From DATCHW01 sp963806045 (GTDB lineage: Bacteria > Bacteroidota > Ignavibacteria > Tepidaquicellales > Tepidaquicellaceae), in the NCBI GenBank assembly GCA_963806045.1, contig CAWDWP010000005.1, positions 62,001 through 126,000 on the forward strand: a stretch of 64,000 nucleotides of DNA, written 5' to 3'. Numbering within the stretch: the first letter of the stretch is position 1; the number at the start of each line of letters is the position of its first letter. The notes below the pieces were generated by a model. It did no database searches, was not told the DNA's origin, and saw nothing but the letters and a program-made list of their open reading frames with translations. This document shows positions 47,173 through 55,974 of the stretch, one piece after another. The position numbers and the translations under genes are program-made.

Positions 47173-48144
47173 ATGAAATATAACAACAGCATACTCGAGT
47201 TAATCGGAAATACACCTTTAATAAAACTCAATAAACTTACAAAAGGATTTAAAGCGAGTGTATTTGCAAAGATGGAATCACTGAATCCCGGAGGAAGTGT
47301 CAAAGACAGAATAGGTCTTTCAATGATAGACGCTGCGGAAAAAGACGGAAGACTTAAACCGGGAGGTACAATTATTGAAGCGACGAGCGGTAACACGGGA
47401 ATAGGTCTGGCTTTAGCAGCAGCAGTGAAAGGATACAAGAGCATTATAGTTGTAACCGATAAAGTGAGTATGGAAAAAAGAAACTACCTTAAAGCTTTAG
47501 GTGCTGAAGTAATAGTCGTTCCAAAAGCGGCTCCTCACGACTCACCTGAATATTATATGAATAAGGCACAGACGATTGCAAATGAAACTCCGAATTCTTT
47601 TTATACTGCTCAGTACACTAATATGGCAAATCCTGATGCACATTACAGAACCACCGGTCCTGAAATCTGGGAAGCAACAGACGGTAAAATAACTCATTTT
47701 GTTGCAGGTCTTGGAACAGGTGGAACTATTACCGGAACTGCAAGATACCTGAAAGAAAAAAATCCGAAAATAAAAGTTATAGGAGCAGACCCGATAGGCT
47801 CTATTGGAAAAATTTATAAAGAAAAAAGAGAAACTCCTGAAGTTCAGCCTTATTTAATAGAAGGAATAGGGCTTGATATAATTCCGGAGATAATGGATTT
47901 CGACCTGATAGATGAAGTGATAGAAGTGACAGACCAGGATTCAATCAGAGTATGCCATGAACTGACAAAGCAGGAAGGTCTCTTTTGCGGAGCATCATCC
48001 GGAACACTCGCACACGTTGCACTGGAAATCGCAAAAAATCTTGATGAAAAAGCTATTGTTGTATTTATACTCTGCGACATTGGTGAAAGATATCTATCGA
48101 AATTCCATAATGAAGAATGGCTTAAACAGAATAATATAAGTTGA
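47173..48144 (+). CDS. cysK: Cysteine synthase (O-acetylserine sulfhydrylase)
   Basis: 323 aa PLP enzyme, fold type II. The PLP lysine is in SLNPGGSVKDR (~36-46); TSGNTGIGLA (~70), GLGTGGTITG (~178) and GASSG (~270) are the substrate and phosphate loops. Makes cysteine from O-acetylserine and sulfide. It could alternatively be a cystathionine beta-synthase-type enzyme, since a gamma-family transsulfuration enzyme follows at 48320. Confidence 0.93.
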   Translation: MKYNNSILELIGNTPLIKLNKLTKGFKASVFAKMESLNPGGSVKDRIGLSMIDAAEKDGRLKPGGTIIEATSGNTGIGLALAAAVKGYKSIIVVTDKVSMEKRNYLKALGAEVIVVPKAAPHDSPEYYMNKAQTIANETPNSFYTAQYTNMANPDAHYRTTGPEIWEATDGKITHFVAGLGTGGTITGTARYLKEKNPKIKVIGADPIGSIGKIYKEKRETPEVQPYLIEGIGLDIIPEIMDFDLIDEVIEVTDQDSIRVCHELTKQEGLFCGASSGTLAHVALEIAKNLDEKAIVVFILCDIGERYLSKFHNEEWLKQNNIS

Positions 48145-48319
48145 AAAGTTGAAAACGTAAGACGTGAAAAGTCAAACGTGAGACGAAAGAGATAAGAGTT
48201 TAAATTAATAGATAATATTCTAATCCAACTCCCCCCTTTTACAAAGGGGGGCTCGGGGGGTTAAAAAATTTTTAAGTTTAAATATATATTAATACCATTT
48301 AAAAGAACAATATATAATT
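48145..48319. repeat. Dispersed repeats between cysK and the transsulfuration gene (C6/G6 copy 2)
   Basis: An ACGTGA/ACGTAAGACG-type word run at 48150-48195 is followed at 48231-48251 by six C, TTTTACAAA, six G. A further G-run comes after it. This is the second copy of the palindrome seen at 19040 and 49478. Confidence 0.65.
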
Positions 48320-49465
48320 ATGAAATACAGATTTGAAACAAAAGCAATTCATTCAGGACAGGAGCCTGAAGAAGTAACAGGGTCGGTAAATATTCCCATC
48401 TTTCAGACTGCAACATATTCAAATAAAAAGTTAGGAAAAACAAAAGGCTTCGATTACGGACGGACAATAAATCCCACCAGACTTGCATTGGAAAAGAATC
48501 TTGCAGAATTGGAAAATGGAAAATATGGTTTTTGTTTTTCATCAGGTATGGCAGCCATTCATTCAATAATAACAATGTTCAAACCGGGAGACCATATTAT
48601 CTGTTCAAATAATGTTTACGGCGGAACATACAGAATGTTTGACCAGATAATAAAAGACTATGGAATTGAATTTTCATTTGTCAATACGTCAAACATAAAC
48701 GAAATCAGAAATGAAATAAATGATTTTACTTCATTAATCTATGTTGAAACCCCGACAAACCCGATGCTTGGAATATCTGATTTGAAAGCTATATCAAAAT
48801 TAGCAAAGGAAAAGAAGATTCTTACCTGTTGTGATAATACATTCATGAGTCCTTATTTTCAGAATCCTCTTGATTTCGGAATTGATATTGTAGTTCATAG
48901 TTCGACAAAATATATAAACGGGCATAGTGATTTAATCGGAGGGTGTGTCATTACATCCGATGAAAGAATCGCCGAAAAAATTAAATTCATTCAAAACTCA
49001 ATTGGGGCCGTTCCTTCTCCGCTGGATTGTTTTTTGATACTCCGCTCCACTAAAACCCTTGCTCAAAGGATGAAAGCACACGATGAAAATGCAATTGCTA
49101 TAAGCAAAATATTAGAAAAGAATAAAAAGATTAAGAAAATATATTATCCGGGGTTGAAATCCCATCCTCAGCATAGTCTGGCAAAAAAACAAATGAGAGG
49201 ATTCGGAGGAATCATTTCCATAGACCTTGGAAGTTTTGCAAAAGCAAGAAAATTCTGTGAGTCACTTAATATTTTTCAGTTAGCAGAATCACTCGGAGGA
49301 GTTGAATCACTGGTTTGTCATCCTGTATCAATGACTCACGGCAGCATACCCAAGAAGCTAAGAGAAAAAACAGGGCTTTCGGATGGGTTGGTCAGGCTTT
49401 CGGTAGGAATTGAAAATTCTCTCGACCTCATAGAAGATATTCAGAATGCTTTAAAAAAGATTTAG
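48320..49465 (+). CDS. Cystathionine gamma-synthase/lyase family enzyme
   Basis: 381 aa PLP enzyme of the Cys/Met metabolism family. Substrate/PLP loop SSGMAAIHSI (~75), YVETPTNPM (~140) and the PLP lysine in VHSSTKYINGHSDL (~196) are clear, and the C-terminal domain has RLSVGIE. It either makes cystathionine from an acylhomoserine and cysteine (MetB) or cleaves it (MccB/CGL); the sequence alone does not decide. The location behind cysK suits reverse transsulfuration. Confidence 0.9.
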   Translation: MKYRFETKAIHSGQEPEEVTGSVNIPIFQTATYSNKKLGKTKGFDYGRTINPTRLALEKNLAELENGKYGFCFSSGMAAIHSIITMFKPGDHIICSNNVYGGTYRMFDQIIKDYGIEFSFVNTSNINEIRNEINDFTSLIYVETPTNPMLGISDLKAISKLAKEKKILTCCDNTFMSPYFQNPLDFGIDIVVHSSTKYINGHSDLIGGCVITSDERIAEKIKFIQNSIGAVPSPLDCFLILRSTKTLAQRMKAHDENAIAISKILEKNKKIKKIYYPGLKSHPQHSLAKKQMRGFGGIISIDLGSFAKARKFCESLNIFQLAESLGGVESLVCHPVSMTHGSIPKKLREKTGLSDGLVRLSVGIENSLDLIEDIQNALKKI

Positions 49466-49477
49466 GCACAATTATTT

Positions 49478-49496
49478 CCCCCCTTTACAAGGGGGG
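49478..49496. repeat. Dispersed C6/G6 palindrome, copy 3
   Basis: Six C, TTTACAA, six G, 13 bp after the transsulfuration gene stop. A weaker GAGGGG copy follows. Same element as at 19040 and 48231. Confidence 0.7.
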
Positions 49497-49557
49497 ACTA
49501 AGAGGGGTGTAAAGTTTAAATGTATTTTAATAGAAGAAACATTCTAATTTAACTTTA

Positions 49558-50412
49558 ATGATTTTTAGAAATATAATGAAATCCTTACCTGTTCTGATTT
49601 TTATTTTATTTCTTAACATTCCGGATTCGTATTCTCAGGATACTTCATCTTATAAAGACCCTTCGACATTAGATGTTAAAATATTCAGAGCAATAAATAA
49701 TTCAAGAACTCCGACATTAGATAAAATTGTTTTCGTGACAGATAAATCTGTATTCCCGGCAGCTATTTTAACACCTGCAATTCTATTTACAGTATCCCGT
49801 ATTAATAAAAATTATTATGATGAGAATTCAGCGGTTCTTACTTCATTATCAGAGGTAACATCATTTGGCGTTACATTCGCTGTGAAAAATATTGTAAAGA
49901 GACCAAGACCATATGATGTTTTGAAAAATGTTAACCGGTATAAAAATGATATGGCATTCACTGACCCTTATTCGTTTCCGTCAGGCCATACCTCGACTGC
50001 ATTTTCACTTGCTACATCTCTTACTTTAAGATACCCCGATAAACCGGTTCTGATTACAGGATTATATTTGTATGCCTGTTCTGTATCACTCGGGAGAATT
50101 TATTTAGGCGTTCATTACCCTACTGATGTGATAGGCGGTATGATAATAGGCTCAGGCAGTGCAATATTAATTTATTCGCTCAGAAAAGAAATCATTTCAG
50201 CAAAAAATTCTCTTTTTAATGAAAAAGGAAGAGAAGACAGAAACAGCAGTTCTAATTATACAACTTTTTTACTTTCATCATTAATTGCATCTGATGTTCT
50301 GAATTATTTGTTTGAAAGATTTGACAATAAAATATTGAACAATACAAGATTCGAGGCTGGTGAAAATTCCGTCCATGGCGGTTATAGTTTAAAAATGAAT
50401 TATTATTTTTAG
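49558..50412 (+). CDS. PAP2-family phosphatase, exported/membrane
   Basis: 284 aa with a signal peptide (~1-26) and several hydrophobic helices. The three phosphatase motifs are complete: KNIVKRPRPYD (~117), PSGHTST (~140) and GRIYLGVHYPTDVIGG (~180). Acts on a lipid phosphate such as undecaprenyl pyrophosphate or phosphatidate at the envelope. The C-terminal ~70 residues look like added barrel or periplasmic sequence. Converges with queE, six bases apart. Confidence 0.9.
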   Translation: MIFRNIMKSLPVLIFILFLNIPDSYSQDTSSYKDPSTLDVKIFRAINNSRTPTLDKIVFVTDKSVFPAAILTPAILFTVSRINKNYYDENSAVLTSLSEVTSFGVTFAVKNIVKRPRPYDVLKNVNRYKNDMAFTDPYSFPSGHTSTAFSLATSLTLRYPDKPVLITGLYLYACSVSLGRIYLGVHYPTDVIGGMIIGSGSAILIYSLRKEIISAKNSLFNEKGREDRNSSSNYTTFLLSSLIASDVLNYLFERFDNKILNNTRFEAGENSVHGGYSLKMNYYF

Positions 50413-50417
50413 CAGTA

Positions 50418-51149
50418 TTAAGTACCTTTTTTATTTCCCCAAAGAATAATTTGGAGGCGGTCAGTATAATTCATTTGATATTTTTTGCAGAGTTCCGAAA
50501 CCATTTTCCTTTTTTTATTTAATTGTTCTTTTGTAATTCCTTCAGGCATCAGGAATATATCTTTATTTTTGAATCCTATTAATTGCTGAAGCTCCAGAAT
50601 TTCTTCAATATCTTTTTCTTCTGTTATAACAAATTTCCACTGAATATCATAGGTCCCATTTTCAGAATCTTTCTGAAACTTTCTCATTGACTCTTCATTA
50701 ATACGTTTAAACGAATGAAACTGTTCGTATTTTGTATCGAAGGGAATAGAAGATTTCAATTTCGGGCTGATGCTCGCTAAATGAATATTCTTTGCAAATT
50801 TGCCATAAATTGTTCCGTTTGTTTCAAGTGTTATAAAGGTGTTTTTAAATCCGGATTTTAATACAGAACATAAATCATATAATTCAGTCGATTGTAAAGC
50901 GGGTTCTCCACCGGTTATTACTACATCACTGTTTTTATATTTTGAGTATTCGTTAATTATTTCCGAAACAGAAATATCTTCTTTGTTATCTTCTTTTTCA
51001 GGAAACCAGCTAGTATATGCTGTGTCGCATAGATTCCCTCCTGAAAATTTACATCTCAGGTTACAAAAATTTGTCCTGATAAAAAAAGAAGGGTAACCTG
51101 TCCGTTTCCCTTCTCCTTGTAAAGAATAAAATAACTCGGATATTTTCAA
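50418..51149 (-). CDS. queE: 7-carboxy-7-deazaguanine synthase, QueE-like radical SAM enzyme
   Basis: 243 aa. YSLQGEGKRTGYPSFFIRT at the N-terminus is diagnostic. The cluster motif is CNLRCKFSGGNLCDTAYTSW: three cysteines spaced CX3CX7C rather than CX3CX2C, a loop-extended variant. GGEPAL (~79) follows. Makes 7-carboxy-7-deazaguanine in queuosine biosynthesis; no queC, queD or queF in the window. Starts one base after the DUF3108 gene ends, so likely cotranscribed with it. Confidence 0.9.
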   Translation of the reverse strand: MKISELFYSLQGEGKRTGYPSFFIRTNFCNLRCKFSGGNLCDTAYTSWFPEKEDNKEDISVSEIINEYSKYKNSDVVITGGEPALQSTELYDLCSVLKSGFKNTFITLETNGTIYGKFAKNIHLASISPKLKSSIPFDTKYEQFHSFKRINEESMRKFQKDSENGTYDIQWKFVITEEKDIEEILELQQLIGFKNKDIFLMPEGITKEQLNKKRKMVSELCKKYQMNYTDRLQIILWGNKKGT

Positions 51150-51150
51150 C

Positions 51151-51978
51151 CTAATCCAGTTTAGAATTTAAAGTTTTAACATTCTGATATGAATCTAGTT
51201 CAACATTAAATGAACCGACTTTAATCTTAATTTCAATCTTTACAGGCATCTTAACTATATCATCGGTCAGCCATATTACTAAATCGTCGCTTGCACTGAA
51301 AAGCCCTCCTGACATACCCATAGGTTTTACTTTTATGCATTTGAATTTTCCCGCATCGACTGAAACTTCTTCCCTCCCAAGATATTTAACTTCGAGAGGT
51401 TTTGCATCTTCTTTATCGAAAACCTGAAATGTAGTAATTAAATCCCATGCATTTAAATTTGGAATATCAAATGTACGGGCATAATAGAATGCACTGACCT
51501 GATCCTGCGTATATTCGGGAATTGTAACTTCTTTTTTAAATGTATTTGTATAACCTTCAAATGTTTTAACTTTATGATTTTCCTGGTCAAATATAGCTTC
51601 GAACTGTTCTTTATATTTACCCTGAATTTTATCACTGTTATATCTCCATGGGAAAAATCCCTGAGCATCAAGATTACATTCATACCTTTCATCCAGTTTA
51701 TAAACCCATTCAAATGATGAAGATGTCCTGACAGTTATGTTGATTTTATAACAATCCCTGCCATTAACATTTATAAGGTAAGGAGCGACTTCCATTGTAG
51801 CATCACCGGCTTTGACGCCTACATAATTAATTACGAAATTTAGTTTCTCTCCCAGTCCGAATGAATTCTGATTTACCGTCCTGAATTCATATTTTGTCTT
51901 CGTAACAGTATCTTCCTGAGCAAAAGAAAATGCTCCGGTTAACAGCAAAATCCCAAATATTAATATCGTTTTTTTCAT
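51151..51978 (-). CDS. Exported DUF3108-domain protein
   Basis: 275 aa with a signal peptide (MKKTILIFGILLLTGAFSFAQ). The core (LNFVINYVGVKAGDATMEV ... YKINITVRTSSSFEWVYKLDERYE ... DLVIWLTDDIVKMPVKIEIKI) is characteristic of DUF3108, a periplasmic beta-rich fold of unknown function. Cotranscribed with queE, but a functional link is doubtful. Confidence 0.85.
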   Translation of the reverse strand: MKKTILIFGILLLTGAFSFAQEDTVTKTKYEFRTVNQNSFGLGEKLNFVINYVGVKAGDATMEVAPYLINVNGRDCYKINITVRTSSSFEWVYKLDERYECNLDAQGFFPWRYNSDKIQGKYKEQFEAIFDQENHKVKTFEGYTNTFKKEVTIPEYTQDQVSAFYYARTFDIPNLNAWDLITTFQVFDKEDAKPLEVKYLGREEVSVDAGKFKCIKVKPMGMSGGLFSASDDLVIWLTDDIVKMPVKIEIKIKVGSFNVELDSYQNVKTLNSKLD

Positions 51979-52131
51979 TCTTTTAGTGTTTAAATATTAA
52001 ACTTAATATATTAGTATATTGTTTCACAATTTCTCTGTTAAATACCTTAAAAATTAGTAAATAATTCCCGATAAAGAAATTGAAAATTGGAACTTATTTA
52101 TGCTGAATTTTCGCCAAAATTATCAATTTTA

Positions 52132-53140
52132 TTAATTATTTTTCAGAATCTTTTTGATTTCTTCGAGTACTCTCAGCGGGGAAATTGAGTCCATATCTCC
52201 GTTAAGAGTTTCAGGTTTAAGGATAACTGCATTTTCACTCAGTGGTCTCCATCGGGTTTCGTTCATCGGTATTTCATCGGGATAAAAACCAATAATATTT
52301 TTATTCAAAGCGCCGGCAATGTGAATAGGTCCCGTCGAGTTTGAAATAAAAAGTTTCGATTTATCTATTAGTATCATCAATTCTCTTAACGATAATTTGC
52401 CTGCTAAATTAATTGTCCGGCTGTCATCTCCCGATTTTGTATTTAATTCAGATGTAACATCATGATTCTTCTTCTATTCCTGTTAATACGATTTTATAGT
52501 CAGGCAAAACGGATAATAATATTTTCAGAAGATCTGAAAAATTTCCGACACTCCAGTCTTTCGCTGACTTTTTTGAACCGGGATGTATAATAATATACTT
52601 TGACGACAAATCAAGTTGATATTTAGCAAGTTTTTCAGAAAGTAAGTTAAATTCCTCGGCATTATATGAAAAATAATATTTTTTTTCGAAGGAAAAGTCA
52701 CCTATTATCGGTTTTAGCAGATTAAGATTATAATCACTTTCGTGTTTATCACCTGTCTTTCTGTGCTCATAAACTTTTTTATTGAAAAAGAAAGAATAAC
52801 CCCTGTAACCTGTACCTATTCTTACTTTTATTCGGGCTAAATAAAATAGCAGGGCAATTTCAAATCTTGGATAAACTGTAACAGCCAAATCATATTTTTC
52901 ATTCTTTAAGAAACTTAATCTTTGGGAAAAACTTTTAAACTCATCATATAAAACAAGTGAATTAATTCCCGGATATCCTTTGAATAGTTCTGAATTCGTT
53001 TTGCTTATCAGAAAATCAATTTTCGAGTCCGGGAATAATTCATTCAATTTCGATATTAATGGCAGTGTTAGGATTGTATCGCCGAGTTTATCAGTTCTAG
53101 ATACAATTATCTTTTTAATATTTTGATACTCTTTTATCAT
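52132..53140 (-). CDS. Glycosyltransferase family 9 (heptosyltransferase-like), one frameshift
   Basis: ~336 aa when one extra base near 52468 is removed; length 3n+1. N-terminal RTDKLGDTILTLPLI (~15-29) and C-terminal FISNSTGPIHIAGAL mark the ADP-heptose:LPS heptosyltransferase family (GT9). IIIHPGSKKSAKDW (~185) is the nucleotide-sugar loop. The shift falls between LTGIEEE and HDVTSELNT. Acts in LPS core or a related glycan on the inner membrane. Overlaps the upstream ferredoxin by four bases. Confidence 0.88.
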
Positions 53141-53442
53141 TTTTCTTCGGGAATTTCTACAATTATTTCCGGATTATTTCCATCTATTATTTTACATTGA
53201 CAGGCAAGACGTATATTTTCACTATATTTATTTTCTGATTCAAGCATAAATATTTCATCTTCAGATATTTCATTCAGATATTCTTTTCCTTCCTTTATTA
53301 ATATCCTACAGGAAGTGCAGGCACAAACTCCGGCGCAGTTATGGTCTAACTCTATGTCATTTTCCAATGCGATATCGAGAAAAGATACATTTTTTTCAGT
53401 AAAATATTTTTTTTCCATCGGGTAAAAAGTAACAAAAGGCAT
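53137..53442 (-). CDS. 2Fe-2S ferredoxin
   Basis: 101 aa, adrenodoxin/Isc-type. Cluster cysteines are in DHNCAGVCACTSCRIL (CX5CX2C) and the distal ACQCK. The order of acidic residues fits an electron donor to Fe-S assembly or a hydroxylase. Its stop overlaps the start of the glycosyltransferase gene. The isc genes lie 2 kb upstream in the same direction. Confidence 0.9.
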   Translation of the reverse strand: MPFVTFYPMEKKYFTEKNVSFLDIALENDIELDHNCAGVCACTSCRILIKEGKEYLNEISEDEIFMLESENKYSENIRLACQCKIIDGNNPEIIVEIPEEK

Positions 53443-53563
53443 AAACTCAGAGTTTAATTTTTAGACTTATCATATATAAAATTAACACAGATATATTTTA
53501 AAGAAAATATAGAAAATGATTTCAAAACTTTAAATTATATCATCCGCTATTGCTATAAATAAA

Positions 53564-53585
53564 ACAAGGGAGCGGGCTCCCTTGT
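53564..53585. terminator. Perfect rho-independent terminator
   Basis: Arms ACAAGGGAGC and GCTCCCTTGT with a 2-nt centre, A-run and T-run outside. It serves the minus-strand lipoprotein gene ending at 53611. Confidence 0.85.
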
Positions 53586-53610
53586 AAAAATTAAAATAAA
53601 CTTGATAATA

Positions 53611-54117
53611 TTATTTATAAGTCATTGCAATCTGAGACATTGATTTTTCTTTATCGAAACTCATTATCAAACTAAATTCACGTTCTGCTTTTTTCCATGA
53701 CAGTATTGCCGCATCATCAGATACGATAATATCACCACCTTCCACAATGACAAATCCTATCTTTTTCATTTCATCTTTGTAAAAATCCACAAGGTCTTTA
53801 ATCTTTTCAGAAGTTTCAAAATTGACAACAGTACCTTCCGAACTGGAAAGAGAACCGAGGCATTTGGAGTTTTTTGGCTGAGGAATGTCACCCGGGAAGT
53901 TTTTCGGAAGACCTTCGGATATACCTAAATCGTTCGGATTTGTAGAGTTTTTATCTTTTGATTCAACCTTGCTCTGATCACCGGAAGTTGTATTATCTTT
54001 TTTCATTTCTTCTGATTTCTTATCATCTTTTACATTTTCTTTGATATCATCTTTCTTACCGCATCCCGAAATTAATACAAAACCAATAAGTAACAAAATG
54101 AGAAGAATGTTTTTCAT
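53611..54117 (-). CDS. Lipoprotein of unknown function
   Basis: 168 aa with a lipoprotein signal (LLIGFVLISGCGKK). A ~40-residue Lys/Asp/Ser-rich linker is followed by a small domain: IPQPKNSKCLGSL, VDFYKDEMKKIGF and FSLIMSFDKE. The KDEMKKxGF pattern occurs in many small anchored proteins without known role. Bounded by terminators on both sides, hence a single transcription unit. Confidence 0.8.
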   Translation of the reverse strand: MKNILLILLLIGFVLISGCGKKDDIKENVKDDKKSEEMKKDNTTSGDQSKVESKDKNSTNPNDLGISEGLPKNFPGDIPQPKNSKCLGSLSSSEGTVVNFETSEKIKDLVDFYKDEMKKIGFVIVEGGDIIVSDDAAILSWKKAEREFSLIMSFDKEKSMSQIAMTYK

Positions 54118-54148
54118 GTCAATTAATTATTTATTTGATTATAAAAAA

Positions 54149-54176
54149 TCCCGGAAAGCATATTTACCAACCGGGA
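54149..54176 (-). terminator. Rho-independent terminator closing the isc/sod run
   Basis: On the minus strand, TCCCGG, a 16-nt loop, CCGGGA and a run of T. It lies 11 bp after the lipoprotein gene at 54187. Confidence 0.8.
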
Positions 54177-54186
54177 ATATTTAAGA

Positions 54187-54750
54187 TTAATTATTACACC
54201 TGATTGCTTCAAAAGTTCCCGCAATCCAGCTTTTAGAATCATCTTTGAAGCAGATTGCAATTTTTCCTTTGACTGTTTTGTCGTTAATATCCGTAATTGT
54301 CATAACATAATTCCAGTCAGGGGAGACATTTTTCGTATTATTCTTATCAACGCTATAGTGATAATCAGCAATGATACCTTCTACAGTGGTCGAGAATTTA
54401 TCTTTGATATAATCACCTGTTTTGAAATTACCGGATTTCTTCATTATTCTAAAACCGGAATCCTCTTCAAGAAAGGCTCCGCAATTCTGACGAGGAGGTT
54501 TTGCAGTAAAATTAATAACATTATCATCACTGCCTCTCCACGTTTCAAAATTTATATATTCAACTTTAATTTCTTTTCCGTTCAAATACCCTTTAACGGG
54601 AAAATCCGGAATTTTATCAAGTGTTAATACATCTGTCCAGGTAAACCCTTCTTTATCAGTTTTTAAAGTATTATTCGTTTCATTTTTTTTACCGCACCCT
54701 GCTATAAGAGCAACAGCAATTAGAAGAAAACAGAATTTTCTGATAACCAC
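54187..54750 (-). CDS. Lipoprotein of unknown function
   Basis: 187 aa with lipobox LIAGCGKK. The mature part is a ~150-residue beta-rich domain (GYLNGKEIKVEYINFE, TTVEGIIADYHY, TDINDKTVKGKIAICFKD). It resembles the preceding lipoprotein only in signal and linker. It starts 15 bp after the superoxide dismutase gene, so it belongs to the same transcript. Confidence 0.8.
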   Translation of the reverse strand: MVIRKFCFLLIAVALIAGCGKKNETNNTLKTDKEGFTWTDVLTLDKIPDFPVKGYLNGKEIKVEYINFETWRGSDDNVINFTAKPPRQNCGAFLEEDSGFRIMKKSGNFKTGDYIKDKFSTTVEGIIADYHYSVDKNNTKNVSPDWNYVMTITDINDKTVKGKIAICFKDDSKSWIAGTFEAIRCNN

Positions 54751-54765
54751 TTGTTTAATGATAGA

Positions 54766-55542
54766 TTATTTTACGAATTTTGTAAATCTATCATTAATTC
54801 TACCCCAATGCAAGTTATTTATAAAGTTATCAATATACTTTGCTCTTCCGGGACCGTCTTTGTGGTAATATGCATGCTCGAATACATCACAGGCAATAAG
54901 TGGAATTCCTCCCCAAATTGCACCATAGTGATGTTCATCAACGAGAACATTCAGAAGTCTACCACTATATAGCTGGTCATAAACAAGGACACCCCAGCCG
55001 GAAAGTTTTGCTGCAAGCGCAGAGGCTTTGAAATCTTCTTTCCATTTTTCAAAGCTACCGAATTCTTTATTAATAGCTTCAAGAATGTCTTTTCCTTTTG
55101 AAGAATCGCCGTCTCCACCAAGAACCTGCCAATATAAATCATGAAGCAAGGCACCCCCGTGATTCCAGGTAGTTCTTCTTTTCAGTTCACCGATAAGGCT
55201 GTAATTTCCGTTTGCTTTAGAGCGGTCTGCAGTTTCAAGTTCTTTTTCAATATTATTTAAAAAAGTAACATAACCTTTTTGATGAGTGTTGTAATGCCAG
55301 TCGGTTGTTTCAGGTGACATCACATCTTTTAAGAGTGATTTTGCTTCCTCATCGGAATAAGGTCTTGGGTTAAATTTCCATTCGTATGCCATAGCTTTTG
55401 TTTCTCCTTTATAGTTTAAATTATTACTGGTTTTTTTTAAATTCTCTTTAAATAGCATCCCCGGGAATATTGAGAAAGATGCAATACCCAAAACCGAGCT
55501 TTTCAGAAAGCTCCGTCTGGATATTCTGCCCATAAATTTCAT
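54766..55542 (-). CDS. Fe/Mn superoxide dismutase with Tat signal
   Basis: 258 aa. The N-terminus has a twin-arginine motif (SRRSFLKSSV) and hydrophobic stretch, predicting export of the folded metalloenzyme. The catalytic part begins near MAYEWKFNPRPYSDEEA, itself an ATG at ~55392 that could give a cytosolic form. Metal-ligand segments are DWHYNTHQKGYV, TTWNHGGALLHDLYW and DVFEHAYYH (Asp and His). The N-terminal part is diverged from common SodA/SodB. Located downstream of iscA in the isc run. Confidence 0.88.
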   Translation of the reverse strand: MKFMGRISRRSFLKSSVLGIASFSIFPGMLFKENLKKTSNNLNYKGETKAMAYEWKFNPRPYSDEEAKSLLKDVMSPETTDWHYNTHQKGYVTFLNNIEKELETADRSKANGNYSLIGELKRRTTWNHGGALLHDLYWQVLGGDGDSSKGKDILEAINKEFGSFEKWKEDFKASALAAKLSGWGVLVYDQLYSGRLLNVLVDEHHYGAIWGGIPLIACDVFEHAYYHKDGPGRAKYIDNFINNLHWGRINDRFTKFVK

Positions 55543-55581
55543 CAGTTATAAAAATATATTTCCGAAAATAAACTTAAATAA

Positions 55582-55947
55582 TTATGCACTGAATGAACTT
55601 CCGCATCCGCAGGTCTTCTTTGCATTAGGATTATTAAATACAAATCCTTTTCCGTTTAGTCCGTCTGAATAATCAATTTCCGTACCTGTCAGATATAAAT
55701 AACTTTTCATATCTACATAGATATTCAATCCGTCTTTTTCAATTATTGTGTCAGCAGGTTTAACTTCTGAGTCGAATCCAAGAGAGTATGATAACCCTGA
55801 ACATCCGCCGCCTTTTATTCCAACTCTTAATCCATAGTTTACAGGTATATTATTTTCATTCATTATTCTTTTAATTTCTTTTACAGCTTTATCTGTTACG
55901 TGGACATCCTCGGTTACACCGGGAATGAATTCTTTTGTTTCTGACAT
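55582..55947 (-). CDS. A-type iron-sulfur carrier (IscA/ErpA family)
   Basis: 121 aa. The three cluster cysteines appear as GGCSGLSY (~47) and CGCGSSFSA at the C-terminus. Carries Fe-S clusters to target enzymes. Located 27 bp after the cysteine desulfurase, in an isc-type order without an IscU gene. Confidence 0.93.
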   Translation of the reverse strand: MSETKEFIPGVTEDVHVTDKAVKEIKRIMNENNIPVNYGLRVGIKGGGCSGLSYSLGFDSEVKPADTIIEKDGLNIYVDMKSYLYLTGTEIDYSDGLNGKGFVFNNPNAKKTCGCGSSFSA

Positions 55948-55974
55948 ATATAGTTTTTTATTTTATAAATTAGA

